Positions 7,783 through 16,301 of a stretch of 58,926 nucleotides of DNA are shown piece by piece (the stretch's first letter is position 1; each line of letters starts with the position of its first letter). Location of the stretch: NCBI GenBank assembly GCA_046050465.1, contig JBJOPS010000024.1, positions 1 through 58,926 on the forward strand, in the 5' to 3' direction. The DNA is from Egaibacter sp046050465. Its GTDB lineage: Bacteria; Pseudomonadota; Gammaproteobacteria; Burkholderiales; Burkholderiaceae_C. The notes under the pieces were generated by a model, which saw only the letters and a program-made list of their open reading frames with translations, was not told the DNA's origin and did not search any database. The position numbers and the translations under genes were made by a program.

Positions 7783-9104
7783 GCCCCCGCTTTCTCGCCA
7801 GCCTTTTGCGCGGCCTTTAGCGCGCGCTTCAGGTCATCAATCAGGTCATCCGCGTCTTCGAGCCCGATACTCAGGCGGACCGTGCCCTGCGTGATGCCGC
7901 CCGCTGCCAGTGCCTCATCCGTCATACGAAAGTGGGTGGTCGTCGCAGGATGAATCACCAGGCTGCGGCAGTCGCCCACATTGGCCAGATGACTGAACAC
8001 CTTGAGCGTCTCAATGAATTTTTTCCCCTGCTCGCGATTACCCTTCATGTCAAAGCTGAAGACCGAACCCGCCCCGCGCGGCAACAGTTTTTGCGCCAGT
8101 GCGTGACTGGGGTGCGACTCCAGCAACGGGTGCCCCACCCGCGATACAAACGGCTGGCTGGCGAGGAACTCCACCACCTTTTGCGTGTTGTGCATGTGCC
8201 GCTCCATGCGTAGCGACAGCGTTTCAATCCCCTGCAAAATCAGCCAGGCCGAATGCGGGCTCATGCAGGCGCCAAAGTCACGCAGGCCTTCGCGCCGTGC
8301 GCGCAGCAGAAATGCGCCTACCGTAGACTCTTCGGTGAACACCATGTTGTGAAAGCCTTCATACGGTGTGGCCAGCTCGGCAAACTTGCCGGAAGTCGCA
8401 TGCGCACGGGCCCAGTCGAAACTGCCGGCATCCACCACGATACCGCCAATCACCGTGCCATGGCCGCTCAAAAACTTCGTGGCTGAGTGGTAAACCAGAT
8501 CGGCACCGTGTTCAAACGGCTTCATCAGCCACGGTGAGGTGAGTGTCGAGTCAACAAGTAACGGCACGCCGGCTTCATGGGCAATCGCGCTAATGGTGGG
8601 AATGTTCAGCACGTCCAGCCCTGGGTTGCCCACCGTCTCGCCAAAGAACAGTTTGGTGTTGGGCCGCACGGCAGCGCGCCAGCCATCCACGTCGCCAGGC
8701 TTCACAAACGTCGTGTCTATGCCAAAGCGGCGCATGGTGTAGTGCAGCAGGTTTTGCGAGCCGCCATATAGCGCTGTAGATGCCACGATGTGCGAGCCCG
8801 CGCCCATCAGCGTGGCAATACACAGGTGCAGCGCGGCCTGGCCACTGGCGGTGGTGATGGCGCCAATGCCACCTTCCAGCGCGGCGACACGCTGTTCCAG
8901 CACGGCATTGGTGGGGTTGCTGATGCGCGAATACACATGGCCTGCGCGCTCCAGGTTGAACAGGGCCGCCGCATGGTCGCTGGACTCAAATACAAACGAC
9001 GTGGTCAGGTGGATCGGTACAGCCCGTGCGCCGGTGGTGGGGTCGGGGGCTGTGCCGGCGTGGAGCGCCAGGGTGTCAAAACCGGGATCAGAGTAGCCAG
9101 GCAT
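7779..9104 (-). CDS. metY: O-acetylhomoserine sulfhydrylase (MetY-type)
   Basis: A 441-residue Cys/Met-metabolism PLP enzyme. The PLP Lys is Lys210 in HSATKFLSGHG; YSRISNPTN near residue 58 is the phosphate-binding Tyr/Arg block, and VDSTLTSPWLMKPFEHGADLV is the usual segment before the Lys. The length, and residues such as GHVYSRISNPTNAVLEQRVAALEG (quoted in part), fit the O-acetylhomoserine sulfhydrylase branch, which makes homocysteine from O-acetylhomoserine and sulfide. A cystathionine synthase role cannot be fully excluded. Confidence 0.9.
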   Translation of the reverse strand: MPGYSDPGFDTLALHAGTAPDPTTGARAVPIHLTTSFVFESSDHAAALFNLERAGHVYSRISNPTNAVLEQRVAALEGGIGAITTASGQAALHLCIATLMGAGSHIVASTALYGGSQNLLHYTMRRFGIDTTFVKPGDVDGWRAAVRPNTKLFFGETVGNPGLDVLNIPTISAIAHEAGVPLLVDSTLTSPWLMKPFEHGADLVYHSATKFLSGHGTVIGGIVVDAGSFDWARAHATSGKFAELATPYEGFHNMVFTEESTVGAFLLRARREGLRDFGACMSPHSAWLILQGIETLSLRMERHMHNTQKVVEFLASQPFVSRVGHPLLESHPSHALAQKLLPRGAGSVFSFDMKGNREQGKKFIETLKVFSHLANVGDCRSLVIHPATTTHFRMTDEALAAGGITQGTVRLSIGLEDADDLIDDLKRALKAAQKAGEKAGA

Positions 9105-9168
9105 AGGAGCTTTGCGCGTTGTTGGGCTGCCCGGGTAAAGCTGACTTGACCCGAATGCCGGTAAGGGG

Positions 9169-9195
9169 TTGAATGACGATATTGTGGGCTATATT
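9169..9195 (+). promoter_or_regulatory. Possible sigma-70 promoter for the CBS gene
   Basis: TTGAAT (9169-9174) and TATATT (9190-9195) lie about 50 bases before the CBS-gene start in the 142-base divergent gap shared with metY. The 15-base spacer is short, so this is only a candidate. Confidence 0.3.
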
Positions 9196-9246
9196 CAAAG
9201 CGTGCCGAGCCGCACGTAAAGTCACCCATTCGATCAGGAGAACAGC

Positions 9247-9708
9247 ATGAAAGTCAGCGATATTCTGCGTGTCAAAGGCAACACTTTGTATACCGCCAAC
9301 CCGCAGGAAGCGCTGTCTTTGGCGCTGGATCTCATGGCCGAAAAAGATATTGGCTCGCTGGTCGTTATGGATCATGGCGATCTGGTGGGCATGCTTACTT
9401 TCCGTGAAGTGATTCAGACGGTGGTTAAAAATGGCGGCACCATCGGCACCACCATTGTGCGAACCGCCATGGATGATGCGCCTTTGACCTGCTCTGCAGA
9501 AACCGAACTTGACGAAGTACGCCGCATGATGCTCGAGCGTCACGCCCGCTACATGCCGGTGATGGACAAAAAAATGCTGATGGGCGTGATCAGCTTCTAC
9601 GATGTCGCCAAAGCCGTGGTGGACAGCCAGAACTTTGAGAACAAAATGCTCAAGGCCTATATCCGCGATTGGCCGGGTGATGAGGGGTTGGGCAACCCTC
9701 AAGGGTAG
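9247..9708 (+). CDS. CBS-domain protein
   Basis: A 153-residue protein made almost entirely of one CBS pair: the first from about residue 10 to 65 (DIGSLVVMDHGDLVGMLTFREV), the second from about 75 to 130 (RHARYMPVMDKKMLMGVISFYDVAKAVV). Such stand-alone Bateman modules bind adenosine ligands and regulate partners that are rarely identified. A good ribosome binding site (AGGAG) sits 8 bases before the ATG. It precedes aroC in the same direction, but the 94-base gap does not prove an operon. Confidence 0.9.
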   Translation: MKVSDILRVKGNTLYTANPQEALSLALDLMAEKDIGSLVVMDHGDLVGMLTFREVIQTVVKNGGTIGTTIVRTAMDDAPLTCSAETELDEVRRMMLERHARYMPVMDKKMLMGVISFYDVAKAVVDSQNFENKMLKAYIRDWPGDEGLGNPQG

Positions 9709-9802
9709 CGTCCTGTGCTGCGGTCGCACCTCCAGCTGCCGTTCCCGTAAAGCGAAACAACTGGGTTTGGGTGTGCGAGCCACGTCTGGGATAATCTGAC
9801 GC

Positions 9803-10909
9803 ATGAGCGGCAACACCTTTGGCAACCTATTCGCAGTCACCAACTTTGGTGAATCCCACGGCCCGGCCATTGGCTGCGTGATTGACGGTTGCCCGCCGGG
9901 CATGGCCCTGAGCGAACTCGACATTCAGGGCGACCTGGACCGCCGCCGACCCGGCACCTCCAAATTTGTCACCCAGCGCAACGAGCCCGATGCGGTGGAG
10001 ATTCTGTCCGGCGTGTATGAAGGCAAAACCACCGGCACACCCATCTGCCTGCTGATCAAAAACACCGACCAGCGCAGCAAGGACTACAGCAACATCCTGC
10101 AGACTTTCCGCCCCGGCCATGCCGACTACACCTACTTCCAGAAATACGGCATTCGCGACCCGCGTGGCGGTGGCCGCTCCAGCGCGCGCCTGACCGCGCC
10201 CATGGTGGCCGCCGGTGCTGTGGCCAAGAAGTGGCTGGCCGAACACTATGGCACCGTGTTTCGCGGCTGCATGACGCAAATGGGCGACCTGCCCATTGGT
10301 TTCGAGTCGTGGGAGCACGTGCCCAACAACCCGTTTTTTGCCCCGCTGGCCGATGTGTCGGCGCTGGAAACGTATATGGAGGCGCTGCGCAAGGCCGGTG
10401 ACTCGTGCGGTGCGCGCATCCGTGTAATGGCCGCCAATGTGCCAGTGGGCCTGGGCGAGCCGCTGTTTGACAAGATGGACGCCGACATTGCCTACGCCAT
10501 GATGGGCATCAACGCCGTGAAGGGTGTCGAGATTGGCGCCGGTTTTGCCAGCATCGCGCAGCGCGGCACCACGCACGGCGATTCACTCTCGCCGCAGGGC
10601 TTCAAGTCGAACAACGCGGGCGGCGTGCTGGGTGGCATCTCCACCGGGCAAGACCTGGAGGTGAGCATTGCCATCAAGCCGACCAGCTCAATCATCACGC
10701 CACGCGAGTCGATCGACATGAATGGGCAACCAACTGAAGTCATCACCAAAGGCCGCCACGACCCCTGCGTGGGCATTCGCGCCACGCCCATTGCCGAGGC
10801 CATGCTGGCGCTGGTGGTGATGGAGCACGCCCTGCGACATCGTGCGCAGTGCGGCGATGTCAAACTGTTGCTGTCACCTATCAGGGGATTGGCACGAAAC
10901 ACGACCTAG
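9803..10909 (+). CDS. aroC: Chorismate synthase
   Basis: Converts 5-enolpyruvylshikimate-3-phosphate to chorismate using reduced FMN, the last step of the shikimate pathway. The 368-residue protein carries FGESHGPAIG (residues about 15-24), RRRPGTSKFVTQR, RPGHADYTY and DPRGGGRSSAR, then GDSLSPQGFKSNNAGGVLGG near residue 255, all diagnostic. The length is normal. The last 36 bases overlap the 3' end of the convergent transporter gene. Confidence 0.97.
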   Translation: MSGNTFGNLFAVTNFGESHGPAIGCVIDGCPPGMALSELDIQGDLDRRRPGTSKFVTQRNEPDAVEILSGVYEGKTTGTPICLLIKNTDQRSKDYSNILQTFRPGHADYTYFQKYGIRDPRGGGRSSARLTAPMVAAGAVAKKWLAEHYGTVFRGCMTQMGDLPIGFESWEHVPNNPFFAPLADVSALETYMEALRKAGDSCGARIRVMAANVPVGLGEPLFDKMDADIAYAMMGINAVKGVEIGAGFASIAQRGTTHGDSLSPQGFKSNNAGGVLGGISTGQDLEVSIAIKPTSSIITPRESIDMNGQPTEVITKGRHDPCVGIRATPIAEAMLALVVMEHALRHRAQCGDVKLLLSPIRGLARNTT

Positions 10910-11815
10910 CTTGCCAGATGGGTTCCCGCAAGCGGGTTGACCACTCTTGGCGCGGCGCAGCGGGTTAAAGCCCGTTATCAGGACGCTGGCTATCAGAATC
11001 AGCGCGCCGCCTGCGTAAAGGGCCGGGCCGGTGGCTTCGTCCAGAAACAAAGTGGCCCACATTACGCCAAAACCGGTGATCATGAAGGTGGAGCTGAGCG
11101 CGGCAACCGGCGGCACGTGCTGCATGATACGCATGTACATCCAGTAAGCCAGGCCGGAAGTGGTGGAGCCCATCAGCACCACCGCTGCGACGGCTTGGGG
11201 TGTGAACGTTGCATGTGGCCAGTCGTAAACAGCGCCCGGCAGCAGCAGCAGCACGGCGGTGGCATGCATGCCGGCCGTGATGGTGAGCGGCTCCATCCGA
11301 GTGATGGCGTGCTTGAGCAGCGGGGTTGAAATGCCGGATAACGCCGAACCCCCAACGCAGACCAGGGCCGATGTCACCAACGTGGGTGTGGGTTGCACCG
11401 GTCCTAGTTGTACCACCAGCGCCGCCCCCGCAAAGCCCACCAGACAACCCAGCGCTTTGGAGAGTGTGAGTGTTTCCTGCTTCATCCATGCAGCCGCAAA
11501 GGCGCCAAACAGAATCGACGTGACCGTCAGCAAGGCGGCATACCCCGCTGGCAGGTGCAGTGCTGACCACGAATACAGCACGTGCGGCCCGGCTACAGCC
11601 AAAAACCCCAGCAGCAGCAATTGGCGCCACTGCTCCCAGGGCCACCGATGCTTGAGCACGCGCATGATGATGGCCAGTACCACCGCAGCAACGCTCATGC
11701 GCATGGCTGCCAGCAGGTTGGGCCCCAACACGGGAGCTGCGATGCGAGTGAGCATGAAGGATGAACCCCATAACGCAGACAGAGCGACGAGCTGAAGGAA
11801 ATATTTTGTTTTCAT
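10874..11815 (-). CDS. EamA/DMT-superfamily transporter
   Basis: A 313-residue membrane protein with about ten hydrophobic segments forming two EamA repeats, e.g. LVALSALWGSSFMLTRIAAP at the start and the second repeat from about residue 150. The DMT family exports or imports small metabolites; the substrate is unknown. I used the ATG at 11815 (MKTKYFLQLVALSALWG) rather than an upstream TTG. It converges on aroC with overlapping 3' ends. Confidence 0.88.
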   Translation of the reverse strand: MKTKYFLQLVALSALWGSSFMLTRIAAPVLGPNLLAAMRMSVAAVVLAIIMRVLKHRWPWEQWRQLLLLGFLAVAGPHVLYSWSALHLPAGYAALLTVTSILFGAFAAAWMKQETLTLSKALGCLVGFAGAALVVQLGPVQPTPTLVTSALVCVGGSALSGISTPLLKHAITRMEPLTITAGMHATAVLLLLPGAVYDWPHATFTPQAVAAVVLMGSTTSGLAYWMYMRIMQHVPPVAALSSTFMITGFGVMWATLFLDEATGPALYAGGALILIASVLITGFNPLRRAKSGQPACGNPSGKLGRVSCQSPDR

Positions 11816-11853
11816 GAAGGACCGCAAAGCGGTACCAATTTATCATGAAAACA

Positions 11854-11903
11854 TGCTTTTAACCCTTGTTGTACAAGTTTGAATAGCTATTGTTTTTGTA
11901 GCG
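11854..11903 (-). repeat. Dispersed ~55-bp repeat, copy in the transporter-gluQ gap
   Basis: Read on the minus strand it starts GCTACAAAAACAATAGCTAT and continues to AAGGGTTAAAAGC. It lines up along its length with the copy at 28851-28910 (GCTACGAAAAGAATAGCTAT start), diverging in the distal third. This is the only copy found outside a coding region. Confidence 0.7.
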
Positions 11904-11944
11904 TTTCGTCGTTTTCCCAAATGACTGGCTGACGTGTGTAGATG

Positions 11945-12009
11945 GAGGTCACCTCGCTGAAGCGGGAGTTTGCCGGTGACCGCGATACGGAGCTGAACAC
12001 CGTGCTGCC
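11945..12009 (+). pseudogene. Relic of an hsdR 3' end
   Basis: The plus strand encodes TSLKREFAGDRDTELNTVLP. The C-terminus of the HsdR at 44671-47769 reads TSLKREFASDSGTELNAVLP, so 16 of 20 residues are identical and at matching codons. The similarity stops abruptly on both sides. The sequence lies antisense within the last codons of gluQ and forms that gene's present C-terminus. I read it as a scar of a lost type I restriction gene. Confidence 0.7.
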
Positions 12010-12941
12010 TGCAAGGCTGCCACCCAGGCAGTCAATGCGTCCCCAACGGTGTTCGATTGAGCCGGTAGTTTCAACCTGGCGGCAGCCTGATTCAAGGCCG
12101 CCAGCGGGTCGCTTATATCCAGCGCCTGCGCACCGTTTTGCTTTGAGAGCTTTTCGCCGTTGTCACCCAGCACCAGCGGCGTGTGCAGGTAGCGGGGTGT
12201 GGGCAGGCCCAGCGCTTGCTGCAGCACGATTTGCCGCGCGGTGTTGTCCGCCAGATCTTCACCGCGTACCACGTCGGTGATGCCCTGCGCGGCGTCGTCC
12301 ACCACCACGGCGAGCTGGTAGGCAAACAGGCCGTCGGCGCGGTACAGCACAAAGTCGCCCACCTGTTCCGCCACGTTTTGCTGCTGGTCGCCAAGCCGTC
12401 GGTCATGCCAGTCAACGATTTGATTTGCTATTGAATCAATAGCTGTTCGCGCATATTCCACGGGGGATAGAGGCCTATTTGGCACCTGAAAAGCAGTGTT
12501 TTTCGTGTTCAAACGCCAGGCGCGGGCGGTGCGCCCACCCAGACCGGTGCGGCAGGTTTCGGGGTACACCAGTTCGCCGTGGCGCGGTCTGGGTGAGCCG
12601 CGGCGCTGCAGATCGGCTTCGATGTCTTTGCGGGAACAGCCGCAGGGATATGCCCGCCCTTGTGCAATCAATGTGTCCAGCGCTTGCCGGTACAGGTCTG
12701 TGCGGGTGGATTGCCACACTGGCGGCTCATCGGGCATCAGCGAGCAGGCTTGCAACTGTTTCAGGATGAACCGGTCTGCTCCCGGCACACAGCGCGGCAT
12801 GTCCACGTCTTCGATGCGCACCAGCCAGCGCCCGCCGTGGGCTCTGGCATCGAGCCAGCTTGCCAGCGCGGCAACCAGCGAGCCCGCGTGCAGAGGCCCG
12901 GTCGGCGAAGGAGCGAAGCGGCCCTTGTATCGGACGCTCAT
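11949..12941 (-). CDS. gluQ: Glutamyl-Q tRNA(Asp) synthetase
   Basis: Attaches glutamate to queuosine in tRNA-Asp. It is a truncated GluRS-like catalytic core with the HIGH-like box FAPSPTGPLHAGSL (residues about 8-21), the zinc-type CGCSRKDIEA segment and the KMSKS-like box KLSKQN. At 330 residues it is longer than usual (about 300) for two visible reasons. Residues around PNRPLSPVEYARTAIDSIAN are encoded by a dispersed repeat, inserted where the family passes directly into WHDRRLG. The last ~20 residues are antisense to an hsdR relic. Catalytic motifs are intact, so it may still work. It follows the FAD oxidoreductase by 12 bases. Confidence 0.9.
   Translation of the reverse strand: MSVRYKGRFAPSPTGPLHAGSLVAALASWLDARAHGGRWLVRIEDVDMPRCVPGADRFILKQLQACSLMPDEPPVWQSTRTDLYRQALDTLIAQGRAYPCGCSRKDIEADLQRRGSPRPRHGELVYPETCRTGLGGRTARAWRLNTKNTAFQVPNRPLSPVEYARTAIDSIANQIVDWHDRRLGDQQQNVAEQVGDFVLYRADGLFAYQLAVVVDDAAQGITDVVRGEDLADNTARQIVLQQALGLPTPRYLHTPLVLGDNGEKLSKQNGAQALDISDPLAALNQAAARLKLPAQSNTVGDALTAWVAALQAARCSAPYRGHRQTPASAR
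12425..12484 (+). repeat. Dispersed ~55-bp repeat inside gluQ (antisense to the gene)
   Basis: Plus-strand reading begins TTGCTATTGAATCAATAGCT, passes TTCGCGCATATTCCACGGGG and ends AGGCCTATTTGGCA. It closely matches the copies at 27376-27430 and 28851-28910. The gene reads the complementary strand through it without a stop, adding about 20 residues. Confidence 0.85.
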
Positions 12942-12953
12942 GCCATCTGGCGG

Positions 12954-14021
12954 TCAGGCTACGGCCAGCGCCAGCTCCAGTCCGGAGATGAACGCATCTT
13001 CCACCCGATGTCCGATGCACCAGTCGCCACATACGCCGATGCCGGTCTTGGCATCCCACAGGTGGCTCTTGCCCAGTGGCCGAATGGTTTGCGCATAAGG
13101 CCAGCGGTGGGCAACGGCGTGCGCCGGTTCGGCACGAATGCCGGTTACTTCGGAGAAGGCCTTCAGCAGTTTGGCCTGCACGCGCAGTGGGTCGTCCTGC
13201 AAATGCTCTTGCGACCAGGCGGCGCTGGCCTGCACCGTCCAGCGCTCAATGGGTTCGCGCCCCGGCTTGGACGATTCGCGCGCCAGCCAGGCAATGCGGT
13301 GGTGTGTGCTGCGGGCGGCGTTCCATTGCGGCCCCAGCGCCGACATGCCTGGCTGCATGGCTTGCGGAAACGCCAGCATCAGTGTCCAGCAGGGTGCAAC
13401 CTGTACATCGTCGATGCGCAGCGCCATTTGCTCCAGAATGTCCGAGTTTTGCAGCAACTCGCGCGCCTGGGTAGCCGGTATGGCCAGCAGCACGGCATCA
13501 AAACCGGGGAAGGTGTAGCGATCATGGCCTTTTTCAGTTTCGGAGCCTGTGGCGTGGAGCTGCCAGCGGTGACCGGTGCCTGCGCCACGCTCCAGCAACG
13601 TCACGCGGGTCTCGGTGGCGATGCGATGGGCGCCGGCCAGGGGTTGCGCCCACGCGCGCGCCAGTGCATTCATGTCGGGGGCGGGCACCCAGTGCGGTTC
13701 GCGCACAGGCAGACCCGCGGCGGCAACCCGACCCAACTCGTCAAGCACACGCACGGTGTTGGCGCTCCAGGGGCGGCACAGCCCGGGCACGGTCTCCAGT
13801 GCTTTGGCAAACCGGGCATCGCGCACGGTGAAATACTGGGCGCCATGGTCGAACGTGCCAAAAGGGCTGCTGCGCGACGCCATGCGACCACCCAGACCGG
13901 CGCTCTTTTCAAAAACCTTGACGTGGTGGCCCGCTTTCAAGAGCGTGCGCGCCGCCGCAATACCCGCCATGCCGGCACCAATGATGGCGATCTGACGGGC
14001 TTCGCGTTTTGGTGAGGTCAT
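12954..14021 (-). CDS. FAD-dependent amine-oxidase/renalase-like oxidoreductase
   Basis: A 355-residue flavoprotein starting with an FAD-binding Rossmann motif, IAIIGAGMAGIAAARTLLKAG (residues about 12-32), the ADP-ribose Glu in VKVFEKSAGLGGRMASR, then FDHGAQYFTVRD. GVCGDWCIGHRVEDAFISGLELA at the end is the C-terminal FAD motif. The layout matches the bacterial renalase-like/COG3380 family. The physiological substrate is unknown. I used the ATG at 14021, directly ahead of the Rossmann motif. It is transcribed toward gluQ. Confidence 0.85.
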   Translation of the reverse strand: MTSPKREARQIAIIGAGMAGIAAARTLLKAGHHVKVFEKSAGLGGRMASRSSPFGTFDHGAQYFTVRDARFAKALETVPGLCRPWSANTVRVLDELGRVAAAGLPVREPHWVPAPDMNALARAWAQPLAGAHRIATETRVTLLERGAGTGHRWQLHATGSETEKGHDRYTFPGFDAVLLAIPATQARELLQNSDILEQMALRIDDVQVAPCWTLMLAFPQAMQPGMSALGPQWNAARSTHHRIAWLARESSKPGREPIERWTVQASAAWSQEHLQDDPLRVQAKLLKAFSEVTGIRAEPAHAVAHRWPYAQTIRPLGKSHLWDAKTGIGVCGDWCIGHRVEDAFISGLELALAVA

Positions 14022-14071
14022 GAGCTGCACTCCAGTTGTGTTGTTGTATGTCTTGCACTTTACACGCTTCA

Positions 14072-15010
14072 CTAAGTCCCCCAGTGTTGCGAGAGCAGGG
14101 CTTGCCTTGTAGTTGGGCTTTCCAGCTGCTGGAGCCACCACATCAGAGCGCGGCCCCGGCCCGACTGCGGGTTCTCACGCCAGGCGTAATGCACCTGCAC
14201 CACCCGCTGGTCACGAGCCATTTTTTTTACCACCAGGCGCCCGGCTTCAATGTAGCCGCGGGCCATGCAGGCCGGAACAAAGCCGCCACCGAGCCCGCGC
14301 ACCTGGGCATCCAGCTTGGCCTGCATGGTGGCCACGGTGAACACGTCCTGTCCACCCAGCAACCCGATAGTGAGCCCGCGACCACGCTGGATGGAGTCGG
14401 CCACCGCAACAGCGCGGTGCTGCCGCACCAGATCGTCCTTGATCGGCTCACGCGCGCTGGCCAGCGCGTGGTGGGGCGCCACGGCGTAGACAAAGTCCAC
14501 GTCGCCCAGCGGCTTGCCATGAACGCCAGCGTGTGTGGTGGGGTCGGACACACCAATGGCCAGATCGGCCTGGCCGGAGGTCAGCGCCTCCAGCGTGCCC
14601 GACAGCGTTTCATCACGCAGTTTGATGCGGGTGGGCGGGTTTTGCGCCAGAAAGTTGTCGCACAGCTCCATCATGGTTGATTTGGAGATGATGCCGTCCA
14701 CCGAAATGGTCAGTTGCGGCTCCCAGCCGGTGGCCACGCGTTTGACGCGGTTGGCCACGGCATCGATTTCCTCCAGCAGACGCGCACCTTCGCGTAGCAG
14801 CTCGCGCCCCGCCTCGGTCAGTTTGGCCTGGCGCGAGCTGCGGTCAAACAGCAGCACGTCCAGCGCGTCTTCAATCTGGCGCACGCGGTAGGTGAGGGCG
14901 CTGGGCACCACACCAATGGCCCGGGCTGCCGCCGCAAAGCTGCCCGCATCGGCAATGGACTGCAGCATGGAGAGTGAATCCGGCGTCAGGACATCACGTG
15001 GTGTGCTCAT
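14072..15010 (-). CDS. LysR-family transcriptional regulator
   Basis: A 312-residue regulator. The N-terminal winged helix-turn-helix (residues about 8-65: MLQSIADAGSFAAAARAIGV, then SALTYRVRQIEDALDVLLFDR) is followed by a periplasmic-binding-protein-like effector domain. It diverges from the pirin-DoxX-flavodoxin genes across an 89-base gap with a perfect palindrome, the classic arrangement for a LysR protein controlling its neighbours. In related bacteria such pirin/DoxX/quinone-reductase sets respond to quinones or electrophiles; the ligand is an inference. Confidence 0.93.
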   Translation of the reverse strand: MSTPRDVLTPDSLSMLQSIADAGSFAAAARAIGVVPSALTYRVRQIEDALDVLLFDRSSRQAKLTEAGRELLREGARLLEEIDAVANRVKRVATGWEPQLTISVDGIISKSTMMELCDNFLAQNPPTRIKLRDETLSGTLEALTSGQADLAIGVSDPTTHAGVHGKPLGDVDFVYAVAPHHALASAREPIKDDLVRQHRAVAVADSIQRGRGLTIGLLGGQDVFTVATMQAKLDAQVRGLGGGFVPACMARGYIEAGRLVVKKMARDQRVVQVHYAWRENPQSGRGRALMWWLQQLESPTTRQALLSQHWGT

Positions 15011-15024
15011 AAAGTGGCTTTTAG

Positions 15025-15039
15025 TTCAAATAATTTGAA
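15025..15039. promoter_or_regulatory. LysR-type palindromic operator
   Basis: TTCAAATAATTTGAA is a perfect 15-bp inverted repeat fitting the T-N11-A rule for LysR regulators. It lies 15 bases upstream of the lysR start codon and about 60 bases upstream of the pirin gene, placed to autorepress the regulator and activate the divergent operon. Confidence 0.65.
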
Positions 15040-15099
15040 TGATGCCATCAAACCCGCAGATCTGTAAATCATGGTGTGTGACCTAAAGTTCACAGCACT

Positions 15100-15801
15100 A
15101 TGTTGACACTACGCAAATCAAACGATCGCGGCCATGCCGATCACGGCTGGCTCAAGTCATTCCACAGCTTTTCCTTTGCCGGGTATTACGACCCCCGGCA
15201 CATGGGTTTTGGCAACCTGCGCGTCATCAACGAAGACTGGATTGCAGCGGGCAAGGGTTTTGGTACCCATGGCCACCGCGATATGGAAATCGTGACCTAC
15301 GTGCTCAACGGCTCGCTGGCCCACAAGGACAGCATGGGCAACGTCAAGGCCATTCCGCCGGGCGACGTGCAGCGCATGAGTGCCGGCACAGGCGTGCAGC
15401 ACAGCGAATTCAACCATGCACCCAACGGCACCACACATTTGCTGCAAATCTGGATTGAGCCCAATGTGACGGGCATCATGCCCAGCTATGAGCAAAAAAC
15501 ATTTGCCAACGCCGAGAAGCAGGGCAACCTGCGGCTGGTGGCATCCAGTGATGGTGCACAAGGCTCGGTCACGATTCATGCGGACGCCCGTTTGTACGCC
15601 GGTTTGTTTGACGGTGACCAGGCCGCAGAGCTGGCGCTGGACCCCAAACGCAAAAGTTATGTTCACCTGGTGCACGGCGAGCTGGAAGTCAATGGCCAGA
15701 TGCTCACCACGGGTGATGCAGCGCTGCTGGATGGCGAAACGCAGGTGTCTCTGAAGAATGGGAAAAACGCCGAAGTATTGGTGTTTGACCTCGCAGCCTA
15801 G
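15100..15801 (+). CDS. Pirin-family protein (bicupin)
   Basis: A 233-residue pirin-type double cupin. The metal-binding motif of the first cupin is visible as GFGTHGHRDMEIVTYVL (His, His, Glu near residues 56-62), with QHSEFNHAPN near residue 105. PIRIN-domain features such as HSFSFAGYYDPRHMGFGNLRV open the protein. Bacterial pirins include quercetin dioxygenases and regulators, so the precise activity is open. It is the first gene of the LysR-controlled set. Confidence 0.92.
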   Translation: MLTLRKSNDRGHADHGWLKSFHSFSFAGYYDPRHMGFGNLRVINEDWIAAGKGFGTHGHRDMEIVTYVLNGSLAHKDSMGNVKAIPPGDVQRMSAGTGVQHSEFNHAPNGTTHLLQIWIEPNVTGIMPSYEQKTFANAEKQGNLRLVASSDGAQGSVTIHADARLYAGLFDGDQAAELALDPKRKSYVHLVHGELEVNGQMLTTGDAALLDGETQVSLKNGKNAEVLVFDLAA

Positions 15802-15855
15802 TTTTCTTTCTTTTCCCGCGCTCCCTCCCTTCACTTTTAATAAAGGAAATTTCCC

Positions 15856-16266
15856 GTGATCGCTTCCCTTCAAAACCCTCTGGCCCTTGCAGGTCGTCTG
15901 CTGCTCGCTCTGCTGTTTGTGCCTGCTGGCTTCAGCAAAATAAGCGGCTTCGCCGGAACCGTGGGTTATATCCAGTCCGGTGGCTTGCCAGCCCCCCAGT
16001 TGGCCGCCGTAGTGGCAATCCTGGTGGAAGTGGTTGGCGGACTGGCTCTGGTCGCCGGTTTCGGCACCCGTGTCGCAGCGCTTGCACTGGCAGTTTTCAC
16101 GCTGGTGGCAACGTTTGTCTTCCACAACTTCTGGGCCGTGCCGGCTGACATGGTCATGATGCAGCAACTGATGTTCTTCAAGAACATTGCTGTTGTCGGT
16201 GGACTGCTGGTTCTGGCCGCTCACGGCGCCGGTGCCTGGAGCGTTGATGCCAAGCGTGGCGCCTGA
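15856..16266 (+). CDS. DoxX-family membrane protein
   Basis: A 136-residue protein with four transmembrane helices (LAGRLLLALLFVPAGFSKI at the start, then AAVVAILVEVVGGLALVAGF, ALAVFTLVATFVFH and VVGGLLVLAAHGAGA). It matches the DoxX/YphA-type quinone-related membrane family. Translation starts at a GTG with AAAGGAAA a few bases upstream. It lies between pirin and the flavodoxin-like reductase, 54 bases after the former. Confidence 0.9.
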   Translation: MIASLQNPLALAGRLLLALLFVPAGFSKISGFAGTVGYIQSGGLPAPQLAAVVAILVEVVGGLALVAGFGTRVAALALAVFTLVATFVFHNFWAVPADMVMMQQLMFFKNIAVVGGLLVLAAHGAGAWSVDAKRGA

Positions 16267-16301
16267 ATTTCTTTCTTAACTCCTTTTCAAGGAAAATTAT
16301 C

